Source of the DNA: Cellulomonas sp. ES6
GTDB taxonomy: Bacteria; Actinomycetota; Actinomycetes; Actinomycetales; Cellulomonadaceae
DNA length: 64,000 bases
Direction of reading: 5' to 3'
Assembly (NCBI RefSeq): GCF_030053835.1
Contig: NZ_CP125655.1
Coordinates: forward strand, 682,001-746,000
The position numbers were made by a program, and so were the translations under genes. The notes beneath the pieces were generated by a model, which saw nothing but the letters and a program-made list of their open reading frames with translations, did not search any database and was not told the origin of the DNA. This document shows, one piece after another, positions 35,664 through 45,411 of the stretch (within the stretch, counting starts at the first letter, position 1; each line of letters opens with the position of its first letter).

Positions 35664-35750
35664 GGCGCCCGCCGAGTTCGGCAGTCCCAGGCGAGCTCGG
35701 CAGTCCCAGCTGCCGAACTCGCACAGGAAGTGCCGAACTCGGCGCCGGGG
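35664..35750. repeat. Nested inverted/direct repeat between fasR and fabD
   Basis: CGAGTTCGGCAGTCCCAG (35673-35690) is repeated as CGAGCTCGGCAGTCCCAG (35693-35710). Reverse complements CTGCCGAACTCG (35710-35721) and TGCCGAACTCGGCGCC (35731-35746) follow. The RNA can form an inner hairpin (12-bp arms, one mismatch) inside an outer one (13 bp). It may end fasR transcription, form an operator, or be a dispersed REP-like element. Confidence 0.8.
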
Positions 35751-35837
35751 GGCGGCGCCGCGGAGTTGTGGGAGGGGTACAAGCCCGGGTCGGCATCCTG
35801 GTGCGGGTCGTGGGCGGGCAGGCCCGGCCGCACCCGG

Positions 35838-35843
35838 CAGAGT
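35838..35843 (+). promoter_or_regulatory. Probable -10 box, leaderless promoter of fabD
   Basis: CAGAGT (one base from TAnnnT), 6-nt spacer, GTG at 35850. Confidence 0.35.
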
Positions 35844-35849
35844 GGTCGG

Positions 35850-36848
35850 GTGCTCGCGATCGTCTGCCCCGGACAGGGCGCCCAGACCCCCGGCATGCTC
35901 GCCCCCTGGCTCGAGCTGCCCGGCACCGCCGACCGCCTCGCGGTCCTGTCGGAGGCCGCCGACGTCGACCTGGCGTCCCACGGCACGACGTCGGACGCCG
36001 ACACCATCCGGGACACGGCGGTCGCCCAGCCGCTGATCGTCTCCGCCTCGCTGCTCGCGCTGCGGGCGCTGGAGGACGAGGCGGGCGCCCCGGTGCTGCC
36101 GGACGCGACCGCCGGCCACTCCGTCGGCGAGTTCGCCGCCGCGGCCGTGGCGGGCGTGTTCGACGACGCCGGCGCCGTGGGCCTGGTGTCGCACCGCGCG
36201 CGGTTCATGGCGGAGGCCGCGGCCGCCGAGCGGACGGGCATGACCGCGGTGCTGGGCGGCGACCCGGACGAGGTCGCCGCGGCGATCGAGGCCGCGGGCC
36301 TGTGGCCGGCGAACGTCAACGGCGGCGGCCAGACGGTCGCCGCGGGGTCGCTCGAGGCCATCGCCCGGTTCCAGGAGAACCCGCCGGCCCGGGCACGCGT
36401 CGTGCCGCTGCAGGTCGCCGGCGCGTTCCACACCCCCTACATGCAGAGCGCGCTCGACGCGTTCGGCGCGGTCGCCGCCGGCTGGACGAGCGCGGCGCCC
36501 CGCACCGCCCTGCTGAGCAACGCCGACGGCACGGCGTACGGCCCGGACGCCACGGGCGCCGACGTCGTGGCGCGCCTGGTGTCGCAGATCGCCTCGCCGG
36601 TCCGCTGGGACCTGTGCCAGGCGACGCTCGCGGAGCTCGGGGTCACCGGCCTGCTGGAGCTCGCCCCGGGAGGTGTGCTCAAGGGCCTGGCCCGGCGTAG
36701 CCTGCCCGGGGTGGAGACGGTCGCGATCACGTCGCCGGCCGACCTGCCCGCCGCCCGCGACCTCGTGGCCCGCCACCTGACGGCCGCCGGTGGCCCGGTG
36801 CCCGACCAGCCCGCACCGTCCGACGACTCCCGGGAGAACGCCCAGTGA
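35850..36848 (+). CDS. fabD: [Acyl-carrier-protein] S-malonyltransferase
   Basis: A 332-residue malonyl-CoA:ACP transacylase that loads malonate for fatty-acid elongation. Signatures are CPGQGAQTPGM (oxyanion hole), the nucleophile in AGHSVGEFAAAAVAG (Ser91), RARFMAEA (Arg for the malonyl carboxylate) and VAGAFHTPYM (catalytic His). GTG 35850 begins the conserved N-terminus. It overlaps fabH by four bases (GTGA) and opens the fabD-fabH-acpP-fabF operon. Confidence 0.95.
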   Translation: MLAIVCPGQGAQTPGMLAPWLELPGTADRLAVLSEAADVDLASHGTTSDADTIRDTAVAQPLIVSASLLALRALEDEAGAPVLPDATAGHSVGEFAAAAVAGVFDDAGAVGLVSHRARFMAEAAAAERTGMTAVLGGDPDEVAAAIEAAGLWPANVNGGGQTVAAGSLEAIARFQENPPARARVVPLQVAGAFHTPYMQSALDAFGAVAAGWTSAAPRTALLSNADGTAYGPDATGADVVARLVSQIASPVRWDLCQATLAELGVTGLLELAPGGVLKGLARRSLPGVETVAITSPADLPAARDLVARHLTAAGGPVPDQPAPSDDSRENAQ

Positions 36849-37849
36849 CCCGCCCCACCCTGACCCAGGCCACCGGCCCCGCCCACACGCGGATCCTCGG
36901 CCTGGGCGCCGCGCGCGGCGAGAACGTCGTGCCGAACGACGACCTCGTCGGCCCGATCGACTCCTCCGACGAGTGGATCCGGCAGCGCACCGGCATCGTC
37001 ACGCGGACCCGCGCGGGCGCCGACACCGACGTGCTGGACCTCGCGGAGCGCGCCGGCCGGCAGGCCATCGAGAACGCCGGCCTGCAGGGCTCCGACATCG
37101 ACGCCGTCATCCTGGCGACGGTCACGTACTTCCACCAGACCCCGTCGGGCGCCGCGATCCTCGCGGACCGGCTGGGCGCGACGCCCGCCGCGGCGTTCGA
37201 CGTCTCGGCCGCCTGCGCCGGCTACTGCTACGGCATCGGCCAGGCTGACGCCCTCGTGCGCGCGGGCGCGGCCCGCCACGTGCTCGTCATCGGCGCGGAG
37301 AAGATGAGCGACTTCATCGACCCGACCGACCGCAGCATCTCGTTCCTGCTGGGCGACGGCGCCGGCGCGGTCGTGATCGGCCCGTCCGACACCCCCGGCA
37401 TCGGCCCGACCGTGTGGGGCTCCGACGGCGCGCAGGCGCAGGCCATCCGCCAGACGCACTCCTGGATCGACGTCCGGGACAACGGCGCCGGCTGGCCGAC
37501 GCTGCGCCAGGAGGGCCCGAGCGTCTTCAAGTGGGCGGTGTGGCAGATGGCCCCCGTCGCGCAGAAGGCCCTGGACGCCGCCGGCGTGACCGCCGACCAG
37601 ATCGACGCGTTCATCCCGCACCAGGCGAACATGCGGATCATCGACCAGATGATCAAGCAGCTCAAGCTCCCCGAGACCGTGGCCGTGGCCCGCGACATCG
37701 CGGACACCGGCAACACCTCGGCGGCGTCGATCCCCCTCGCGACGGAGCGCCTCCTGCGCGAGGGCCAGGTGTCGAGCGGCGCGCTCGCCCTGCAGATCGG
37801 CTTCGGCGCGGGCCTCGTCTACGCCGCCCAGGTGGTCGTGCTGCCCTGA
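36845..37849 (+). CDS. fabH: Beta-ketoacyl-ACP synthase III
   Basis: A 334-residue thiolase-fold enzyme that starts fatty-acid synthesis by condensing an acyl-CoA with malonyl-ACP. The catalytic triad is visible: Cys124 in DVSAACAGYCYG, His259 in IPHQANMRIID, Asn290 in TGNTSAASIP. GTG 36845 overlaps the fabD stop. In high-GC actinobacteria FabH usually prefers branched primers; the sequence does not prove that here. Confidence 0.96.
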   Translation: MTRPTLTQATGPAHTRILGLGAARGENVVPNDDLVGPIDSSDEWIRQRTGIVTRTRAGADTDVLDLAERAGRQAIENAGLQGSDIDAVILATVTYFHQTPSGAAILADRLGATPAAAFDVSAACAGYCYGIGQADALVRAGAARHVLVIGAEKMSDFIDPTDRSISFLLGDGAGAVVIGPSDTPGIGPTVWGSDGAQAQAIRQTHSWIDVRDNGAGWPTLRQEGPSVFKWAVWQMAPVAQKALDAAGVTADQIDAFIPHQANMRIIDQMIKQLKLPETVAVARDIADTGNTSAASIPLATERLLREGQVSSGALALQIGFGAGLVYAAQVVVLP

Positions 37850-37937
37850 GCGGGCGCCCGGCCGCAGTACCGTTCATCGACCGCACGACCGTCGCCGCAC
37901 CCCCGGTGCGGCGCAGCACACACCCAAGGAGACACCG

Positions 37938-38186
37938 ATGGCGCACAGCGAGCAGGAGATCCTGGCCGGTCTGGCCGAGATCGTCAGCGAGGAGACCGGC
38001 CTGCCGACCGACTCGGTCCTGCCCGAGAAGTCGTTCACGGACGACCTCGACATCGACTCGCTGTCGATGATGACGATCGTCACGCTGGCCGAGGAGAAGT
38101 TCGAGGTCCGCATCCCCGACGACGAGGTCAAGAACCTCGCGACCGTCGGCGACGCGGTGTCGTTCATCTCGAACGCCCAGGCCTGA
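37938..38186 (+). CDS. acpP: Acyl carrier protein
   Basis: An 82-residue acidic four-helix protein. The phosphopantetheine attachment site is Ser41 in DLDIDSLSMM. A good AAGGAG site lies 8 nt before the ATG. It carries growing acyl chains between the enzymes encoded around it. A long hairpin lies in the gap to fabF, which could raise acpP message above fabF. Confidence 0.96.
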   Translation: MAHSEQEILAGLAEIVSEETGLPTDSVLPEKSFTDDLDIDSLSMMTIVTLAEEKFEVRIPDDEVKNLATVGDAVSFISNAQA

Positions 38187-38196
38187 GGCTCACCGA

Positions 38197-38272
38197 CCGG
38201 GGTCCGCGCCGCGCGCCGGCCACGCGCCGGCGTCGTGGGAGCCGTCCAGGCACCCGCGGCGCGGACCCCGGT
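38197..38272 (+). promoter_or_regulatory. Long inverted repeat between acpP and fabF
   Basis: ACCGGGGTCCGCGCCGCG (38197-38214) pairs perfectly with 38255-38272 over 18 bp; the 40-nt loop holds a smaller GCGCCGG/CCGGCGC pairing. Located in mid-operon, it fits an attenuator or an RNA-stabilising structure downstream of acpP. Confidence 0.6.
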
Positions 38273-38325
38273 CGCGTCCCGGCACACCCGTCACCCCCGT
38301 CACCCGACACCCACAGGAGCACCCG

Positions 38326-39576
<1,251 letters not shown>

Positions 39577-39592
39577 GCCCGGCAGGCTCCCG

Positions 39593-39625
39593 CCGGGCCG
39601 CCGCGCCACGGACGCGGCGGCCCGG
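39593..39625 (+). terminator. Terminator of the fab operon
   Basis: CCGGGCCGCCGCG (39593-39605) and its perfect complement (39613-39625) around a 7-nt loop, directly after fabF. Confidence 0.75.
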
Positions 39626-39831
39626 TACTCACCGACCGACCCTCCGGCACCCCGTCCGTGGCCGCGGACCCTCGATCCGGGCCGTCGCCGCCCCTGATCC
39701 TGCCCGGCGACCACCCTGACCTGCCGTCGGTCGTTGCCCCGCCCAGCCACGCACCACAGCGTGGGGTCAGTGCCCGCACTGCGGCACGGCCGGTTGACGG
39801 CGACCGGCCCGGGACGGACGGGGAGGTCACC

Positions 39832-40335
39832 ATGGCACACCGCTCACTCGCACGAGTCGCCCGGTACCGCGCGGCGTCGGCCGTGGCGACGGGGGTCATC
39901 GCGCTCGTCCTCGGCTCGGCCGCGGGCGCGGCGGCGCTGAGCACGGGGACGCTGGAGGTGCGGTCCGGGAGCTCGGTCGTGGCCTCGGGGAGCGCGACCG
40001 TGTTCCGGGGCTGGTCCGCCGCGGCGGGAAGCAACCTGCACTCGGCGTCCTTCACCGTGCGGGACCGGTCGGCGTCGGACGGTCGGGCCGCGTACGGGCA
40101 GATCACGGGGTCGCACCAGCAGCAGGTCTGGCGGGCCTACCCGGGTGGGAAGTCGCTCCTGGTGATGACGACGGTCGCGGACGGGTCCGCGCAGACATCG
40201 CGGACCACGTCGACACTGACCGGGGGCGTGTCGGTCCGGGCGTCGGCGAACAACACGGGCATCTGGTCCACGCACGCGAAGATCTGCGTCGACATCGCAT
40301 GGGCTCCGGACGCCTGCACGGGCACGACGTTCTGA
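39832..40335 (+). CDS. Secreted beta-rich protein, first gene of an ABC-transporter operon
   Basis: A 167-residue protein. The start ATG has GGGAGGT 6 nt upstream. A long Sec signal peptide (SAVATGVIALVLGSAAGAAA) precedes a mature part of about 130 residues, rich in Ser, Thr, Val and Gly (GTLEVRSGSSVVASGSATV, ASFTVRDRSASDGRAAYGQ), ending with a two-cysteine segment KICVDIAWAPDACTGTTF. No known family is recognised. It overlaps the ABC ATPase gene by one base, so the transporter may export, sense or give immunity to it. A toxin/bacteriocin-like role is a guess only. Confidence 0.75.
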   Translation: MAHRSLARVARYRAASAVATGVIALVLGSAAGAAALSTGTLEVRSGSSVVASGSATVFRGWSAAAGSNLHSASFTVRDRSASDGRAAYGQITGSHQQQVWRAYPGGKSLLVMTTVADGSAQTSRTTSTLTGGVSVRASANNTGIWSTHAKICVDIAWAPDACTGTTF

Positions 40336-41147
40336 TGTCCGGCGGCCAGCCCCTCGCCGCCCGCGGCCTCGGGCGCGAGTACCGCGGGGTGACGGCGCTC
40401 GCGCCCCTCGACCACGAGTGGGGACCGGGCGTGCATGGCGTCCTCGGGCCGAACGGTGCCGGGAAGAGCACGCTGCTCGGCATGCTCGCCGGCACGGTCC
40501 GACCCAGCACGGGATACGTGGCGCGCGGAGGCGTGGAGCTGAGCACGACCCGGCTGAGAGCCGCGCTGCGGCGCGACGTGGGCCTCCTGCCGCAGGAGCC
40601 CGGATGGCCCGGAGAGTTCACGGCCTCCGAGCTCGTGTCCTACGTGGCCCGGCTGCGCGGCCTGGGGCGTCGGCGAGCCGCGGAACGCACCGCCGAGGTG
40701 CTCGACGAGGTGGGGCTGGCGGCGAAGGCCGGCGTCCCGATCGGGCGGCTGTCCGGGGGCGAGCGGCGCCGGGCATTCCTCGCCCAGGCCGTCGTGCACG
40801 ACCCCGGTCTGGTGATCCTCGACGAGCCGACGTCCGGCCTCGATCCCGTGCAGCGGCTGCGCGTGCGGCAGCTCGTGGTCAGGCTGGCGCAGCACCGCAC
40901 GGTGCTGCTGTCGACGCACCTGGTGGAGGACGTGGTCCGGTGCGCGGGCTCCGTCCTGGTGCTGGACGCCGGCCGTCGGGTGTGGTCCGGCACCCCGGAC
41001 GACCTCGTCGGGCGCTCCTCGGCAGGCGTGGCAGGCGACGGAGCCCGTGGTGCCACCGGCATCCTGTCAGCAGCGGAGGCCGCGCTGCTCGCGCTGCTCG
41101 ACGGCGCTCCGGTGACCGGCGACCCCGACGCCGGGGCGGTGCCGTGA
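40335..41147 (+). CDS. ABC transporter ATP-binding protein
   Basis: A 270-residue ABC ATPase. Walker A GPNGAGKST, Q-loop LLPQEPGWPGEFT, signature LSGGERRRAFLAQ, Walker B LVILDEPTSGLD and switch His in LLSTHLVEDV are all intact. It is the drug/bacteriocin-type (CcmA-like) ATPase that pairs with multi-helix permeases. Start overlaps the secreted-protein gene; stop overlaps the next permease gene. Confidence 0.93.
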   Translation: MSGGQPLAARGLGREYRGVTALAPLDHEWGPGVHGVLGPNGAGKSTLLGMLAGTVRPSTGYVARGGVELSTTRLRAALRRDVGLLPQEPGWPGEFTASELVSYVARLRGLGRRRAAERTAEVLDEVGLAAKAGVPIGRLSGGERRRAFLAQAVVHDPGLVILDEPTSGLDPVQRLRVRQLVVRLAQHRTVLLSTHLVEDVVRCAGSVLVLDAGRRVWSGTPDDLVGRSSAGVAGDGARGATGILSAAEAALLALLDGAPVTGDPDAGAVP

Positions 41148-42382
41148 GACGCGGGTGGGCGGTCGCGCTCCTCCCGGTCAGCCTGGCCGGTGTCCTCGTC
41201 CTGTCCTCCCGCTTCCCCGTGCGCGACAGCGCCCTGTGGGCCGTCGACGCCGCCCTGACGCAGGTCATCGTGCTGTGGCCGGTGGTCGCCGGGCTCGCGG
41301 CGGCGGACGCGATCCGGCTCCGCCGCAGCGGCGCCGAGGAGCTGCTGAGGTCGGCACCCGTCGCCGCCCGCGCGCGGCTGCTGCTGGGACGCAGCGCCGG
41401 GGTCGCTGCGTGGGCGTGCCTCGGGCTGCTGCTGAGCGTGCTGGGAGCGGCCTCGCTGGCGGCTGCCGGGTCCCCGCCGCCCTGGTCGGCGTGGCGCGAT
41501 GTGCTCCTCGCCCTGGCGGGGGTCGGAGCCGCGGCGGCGGTCGGGACCGCGCTGGGCTCCGCGCCGGGCCTGCGGGGTCAGTGGGTGGTACCCCCGCTCG
41601 TCGCCGCGATCGGCTACGCCGCGCTCGCGCTCGACCTCGGCGGCGCGTCGCGCCTCGTCGCGTTCACGGGGGCGACGGACGCGTCGGTCACGGCGATCGA
41701 GGTCCGCACGAGCGTGCTCGTCGCCCAGCTGGTCGTGCTGCTCGTCGGCGCCGTCGTCGCGATCGCCGCCGTGGTCGCGTCCTGCGGCGGCGGGGTCCCC
41801 GCGGTGGCGGCGGCCCTGGCGGCCGTGCTCCTGGCGGTCCCCGCGGCGAGCGCCTGGCGCGACCAGGTCGACGCCGGTGTCCACGCCTGGTCGGACGCGG
41901 CCGGGTGGCCGTGCGCGGAGGCGGGTGATGACGCCCGCGTCTGCCTGCCGCCGGACCAGTCGCGCGACCTCCGCCGGCTCGCCGCCGAGGTAGCCCTGCT
42001 CGACGCCCGGTTGCGCGAGCTGGACCCGACGACCGGCGCGCTCCGGTACCAGCCGGGCGACCCGGGCGCGCCCCGGCCCGGCGCCGTCGTGGTCGGTCCT
42101 CCGATCGGCGGCGCCGCCCGCCCCGACGGCCTCACGTGGGACGTCGTGCTCGGGGCATCGGGCTGCGCGGACGAGGGCGGGCGCGCGTGGACGGACGGCG
42201 ACCTGACCGTCCGGGTGCAGGCCGAGGTGACCGTCGCGCGGTGGCTCTCGCCGTCGGTCGACGTCTCCGGCCTCGTCGGCGCGTCGGCCCGGGCCGGAGC
42301 GGCGCCCGTCGGGACGTCGCCCGGCCTCGAGGAGGCCCGCGCCGCCCTCGTCGTGCTGAGGTCGTGCCGGGGCGCCTGGTGA
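41144..42382 (+). CDS. ABC transporter membrane protein with exported domain
   Basis: A 412-residue protein. About six to seven membrane segments fill residues 5-255 (VALLPVSLAGVLVL, VIVLWPVVAGLAA, WACLGLLLSVLGAASLA, VLLALAGVGAAAAVG, VVPPLVAAIGYAALAL, LVAQLVVLLVGAVVAIAAV, VAAALAAVLLAVPAASAW). The remaining 155 residues lie probably outside, with four cysteines (WPCAEAGDDARVCLPP, ASGCADEGG, RSCRGAW) suggesting disulfides. GTG start, four-base overlap on both sides. Probably a permease or sensor partner of the ATPase. Confidence 0.8.
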   Translation: MRRGWAVALLPVSLAGVLVLSSRFPVRDSALWAVDAALTQVIVLWPVVAGLAAADAIRLRRSGAEELLRSAPVAARARLLLGRSAGVAAWACLGLLLSVLGAASLAAAGSPPPWSAWRDVLLALAGVGAAAAVGTALGSAPGLRGQWVVPPLVAAIGYAALALDLGGASRLVAFTGATDASVTAIEVRTSVLVAQLVVLLVGAVVAIAAVVASCGGGVPAVAAALAAVLLAVPAASAWRDQVDAGVHAWSDAAGWPCAEAGDDARVCLPPDQSRDLRRLAAEVALLDARLRELDPTTGALRYQPGDPGAPRPGAVVVGPPIGGAARPDGLTWDVVLGASGCADEGGRAWTDGDLTVRVQAEVTVARWLSPSVDVSGLVGASARAGAAPVGTSPGLEEARAALVVLRSCRGAW

Positions 42383-42996
42383 CCGCCCGGCAGAGGTCGC
42401 TGCCGGCGCTGTTCGTGGTGTCCCGCGGCGGCGCGCGCCCGGTCGTCGCCGCGGTCGCCACCGCCGCGCTCGTGGTGGGCTGGGTGCCGCTCGGCCTGCG
42501 GGACGTCCCGCTGGCCGACGGCGTCGCCCTCGTGACGCTCGGGGTCTGCTCCGTCCTTCCCGCCCTCTGCTGCCTCGGCTCGCTCGTCCCACCGGGACGC
42601 GGCGTGGAGGCGACGCTGCCGCGCGGCCGGCTCGCCGGGCTCCGCGCATCGTGGGCACTCGCGCTGACGGTCGCCGTCCTCGGCACCGGAGCCGCGGTGG
42701 GCGCGGTCCGGGGTCTGGACCCCGACAGCACCGTCCTCGTGCTGCGCAGTGGCCTGCTCGGGCTCGGGGCGATGCTCGTCAGCGCCGTGCTGCTCCCCCC
42801 GGCCGCCGCGTGGCTGCCGCTCGCCCTGTTCGCGATGGTGAGCTGGCTCGCGGGCTCCCGTGACCTGGCCGGGACCGCGCGGTGGTGGGCGGTGCTGAGC
42901 CACCACCCGGGCAGCACCCCGGCCGCCGGCCTCGCCCTTGCCCTGTGGCTCGCCGGCGTCGCCGCGTACTCGCGGTGGGACGCTCGCGGGAGATGA
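42379..42996 (+). CDS. Membrane protein, third component of the ABC cassette
   Basis: A 205-residue protein with about five to six membrane segments (VVAAVATAALVVGWVPLGL, GVALVTLGVCSVLPALCCL, LALTVAVLGTGAAVGAV, LLGLGAMLVSAVLLPPAA, LALALWLAGVAAYS). It resembles the C-terminal half of small ABC-2-like permeases. GTG start overlaps the preceding gene. Together with the 41.1-kb gene it would make a heteromeric membrane unit. Confidence 0.75.
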   Translation: MTARQRSLPALFVVSRGGARPVVAAVATAALVVGWVPLGLRDVPLADGVALVTLGVCSVLPALCCLGSLVPPGRGVEATLPRGRLAGLRASWALALTVAVLGTGAAVGAVRGLDPDSTVLVLRSGLLGLGAMLVSAVLLPPAAAWLPLALFAMVSWLAGSRDLAGTARWWAVLSHHPGSTPAAGLALALWLAGVAAYSRWDARGR

Positions 42997-43021
42997 CGCG
43001 GCCGGGTGCCGCCGTCGGCCG

Positions 43022-44530
43022 TCAGTACCCGCTGAACGCGTCCGTCCGCACGCGCCGCACCCCGGCCCGGCGCAGCAGCGCGCGGGTGTCGTCGACCATC
43101 GCCGGCGGGCCGGAGACGTAGGCGTCGCGCTGGTCGAGGTCGGGTACCGCCTCGGTGAGCACGTCGGCCGAGAGCCGGCGCTCTCCGAGGTGCCGCCAGC
43201 CGTCGGGCAGCCCGTCGAGCTCCGGCGTCGGGGACAGCACGAGGACGCGCGCACCGGCGGCGCGGGCGGCGTCCGCGTACGCGAGGTCGGCGTGGTCGGA
43301 CACGGAGTAGAGCAGCACGACGTCGCGGCGCTCGCCCGCGGCGGCGGCAGCGGCGAGCTGCGCGGCGAACGGGGTGATGCCGATGCCCCCGGCGACGAGC
43401 AGCAGCGGCCGCGTCGGGTCGGCCGGCAGGACGAAGTCGCCCCCCAGGCCGGTCGCGCGGACCCGGGAACCGACGGGGAGGGCGACGAGCGCGCGCTTGA
43501 ACGTGCTGGCGCGCTCGGGGACGGTGAGGGCCACGGTCAGCTCGCCGGCGGCCGGCGCGGACGACACGCTGAACACCCGGCGGCTGCCGCGGGCGTCCGG
43601 GCGGGGGTGCGGGACGGTCAGCTCCACGTACTGGCCCGGCACGTACCGCACCGGCCGGTCCGCGCGGAACGCGAGCTCGACGGTGCGCGGGGTCAGCCGT
43701 GTCTGCCGGGTCAGCGTGAGCCGCACGGCGCCGCGCTGCCCCCACGCGAACGCCAGCAGGTTGCCGACCACGAGGGCGGCCTCGGGCGTCGAGTACAGCG
43801 GCCCGACGTGGTACGACACCGCCAGCAGCGCCCCGACGACGCCGGCCTCCACGAGCTGCTGCCAGCGCCGCGGCGGCAGCGTGAGCGGCTCGGTCAGCAT
43901 CACGCCGCCGAGGAACAGGATCGGGTAGGACACGAACGCGGTGCTCAGCGCGTCGGTGACCGCGGCGCCCTCCACGACCTGGCGCAGGGTGACGGCGAGG
44001 ACGGCGACGACCACGAAGGTCCCGACGAGGGCGTAGCGACGCGTCCGCACGACGACGACGAGCGTCAGCAGCAGGACGGGCACCAGCAGCCACCGGTCCG
44101 CGACCCACCACGTCGTCGCGTCCCAGCCGGTGAGCCCGGCGAGCAGCGCGCCCGCGGCGGCGGGGTTCAGCACGTGCCGGCCGCGCCAGGCGAGCAGGTA
44201 CTTGGAGGCGTTCGCCAGCAGGGCTGCGAGCGCGAGCGTCCCGAGCGAGCGGGCCTCGAGCGCCGGCCAGAACAGGAACAGCAGGATCAGCCCGGTGATG
44301 ACCGCCGACTCGGTGTGCGGGCGGGTCCGGAACGCCGCCGCCAGCCCCCAGGCGCTCGCCACGGACACCGCGACGGCGACGACGGCGCTGACGAGGATCG
44401 GCAGCGGCTCGACGAACAGCCGGCCGGTGAGGGAGAGCACGAGCGCGCAGACGGCCAGCGCCGTCAGGCCGAGCGTCAGGAGCCGGTACATCGTCACGCG
44501 GCCGAGCCGCTCCTCCACGACGCCGATCAC
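43022..44530 (-). CDS. Fused membrane (RnfD/NqrB-like) and ferredoxin-NADP reductase-like flavoenzyme
   Basis: A 502-residue protein. The first 270 residues contain about eight membrane helices with RnfD/NqrB-like stretches (HVLNPAAAGALLAGLTGW, ILFLGGVMLTEPLTLPP). The rest is an FAD/NAD(P)H oxidoreductase domain: RPVRYVPGQYVELTVPHP and SRRVFSVSSAP (FAD), GLGGDFVLP, LLLVAGGIGITPFAAQL (NAD) and DAYVSGPPAMVDDTRALL. It would move electrons from NAD(P)H through the membrane to an extracytoplasmic flavin. GTG start overlaps the ApbE gene by four bases. Confidence 0.85.
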   Translation of the reverse strand: MIGVVEERLGRVTMYRLLTLGLTALAVCALVLSLTGRLFVEPLPILVSAVVAVAVSVASAWGLAAAFRTRPHTESAVITGLILLFLFWPALEARSLGTLALAALLANASKYLLAWRGRHVLNPAAAGALLAGLTGWDATTWWVADRWLLVPVLLLTLVVVVRTRRYALVGTFVVVAVLAVTLRQVVEGAAVTDALSTAFVSYPILFLGGVMLTEPLTLPPRRWQQLVEAGVVGALLAVSYHVGPLYSTPEAALVVGNLLAFAWGQRGAVRLTLTRQTRLTPRTVELAFRADRPVRYVPGQYVELTVPHPRPDARGSRRVFSVSSAPAAGELTVALTVPERASTFKRALVALPVGSRVRATGLGGDFVLPADPTRPLLLVAGGIGITPFAAQLAAAAAAGERRDVVLLYSVSDHADLAYADAARAAGARVLVLSPTPELDGLPDGWRHLGERRLSADVLTEAVPDLDQRDAYVSGPPAMVDDTRALLRRAGVRRVRTDAFSGY

Positions 44531-45411
44531 GCGAACACCTCCCCGTCCAGGTCGAGCGACCACCGCACGCTCCCGTCGCCGCGCAGCACGACGTAGCGCA
44601 CGCCGAAGCGCGAGGCGACCAGGTCGGGCTCGGCGAAGAACAGCGCGGTGGCGGCCAGGTCGGCGGCCAGCGCGGTCGGTCCGAGCGCCCACGTGGCGCG
44701 GACGTCCGAGGTCGGGGCGCCGGTCCGGGCGTCGACGACGTGGTGCACGCCCTCGCCCCACGCCCGGCGGTTGGTGGCGGAACCGCACAGCGCGCCGTCG
44801 GCGAGCCGCACCACCCCGATCGCCCGCGTCGGGTCGCGGGGGTCCTCCAGCGCGACGGTCAGCGCCTCGGGGACGGCCGCCCGCAGGTCACCGCCGGCGT
44901 CGACGACGTGCTCGGTGACTCCGTGCTCGGCGAGCACGCCGGCGACGAGGTCGACGAGGTAGCCCTTGCCGCCCGCGCCCACGTCGATCAGCGCGGGCGC
45001 CCCGAGCGTGAGGGTGCTGCCGTCGCGGCGGGCGGTGCTCCGCCACGGCGGGGCGGGCGTGGTGAGCAGCGCGCCCTCGGCGTCCCGGCGCGGCCGCAGC
45101 GAGTACGACGCGTCGTAGCCGAGCTCCTCGAGCGAGCGGCCGACCAGCGGGTCGACGGCCCCGGCGGTGCAGCGCTCGGCGACGTCGTACGCGTCGAGCA
45201 GCGGACCCGCGTCGTCGGGCAGCCGGTACGTCCCCGCGCCGCCCCGCGCGACCTCGCTGACCCAGGAGTCGTCGCGGAACCGGGACCAGTCGCAGTCGAA
45301 CCGCGCGATCCGCGCGTGCACCGCCGCGAGGACGTCCGCCCCGAGCGGCTCCGGGGTGTCGAGCTGCCAGTGCGTCCCGATCGCCTGGAAGGCGACGCTA
45401 GGCCGCGGCAT
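44527..45411 (-). CDS. apbE: FAD:protein FMN transferase
   Basis: A 294-residue ApbE-family enzyme that splits FAD and attaches FMN to a threonine of exported proteins. Motifs: GTHWQLDTPEPL and FDCDWSRFRDDSWVS at the start, VDPLVGRSLEELGYD, the metal-binding ALIDVGAGGKGYLVDLVAG, HVVDAGGDLRAA and GVHHVVDARTGAP. No clear signal peptide is seen. It overlaps the FMN-binding lipoprotein gene by 14 bases, and that protein is its likely substrate. Confidence 0.93.
   Translation of the reverse strand: MPRPSVAFQAIGTHWQLDTPEPLGADVLAAVHARIARFDCDWSRFRDDSWVSEVARGGAGTYRLPDDAGPLLDAYDVAERCTAGAVDPLVGRSLEELGYDASYSLRPRRDAEGALLTTPAPPWRSTARRDGSTLTLGAPALIDVGAGGKGYLVDLVAGVLAEHGVTEHVVDAGGDLRAAVPEALTVALEDPRDPTRAIGVVRLADGALCGSATNRRAWGEGVHHVVDARTGAPTSDVRATWALGPTALAADLAATALFFAEPDLVASRFGVRYVVLRGDGSVRWSLDLDGEVFA

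Noticed and set aside
39832..40335. Lactococcin-972-like bacteriocin
   Set aside because: An exported protein followed by an ABC transporter fits the layout, but the conserved Trp/Tyr/Gly pattern of that family is not visible and the mature part is too long.
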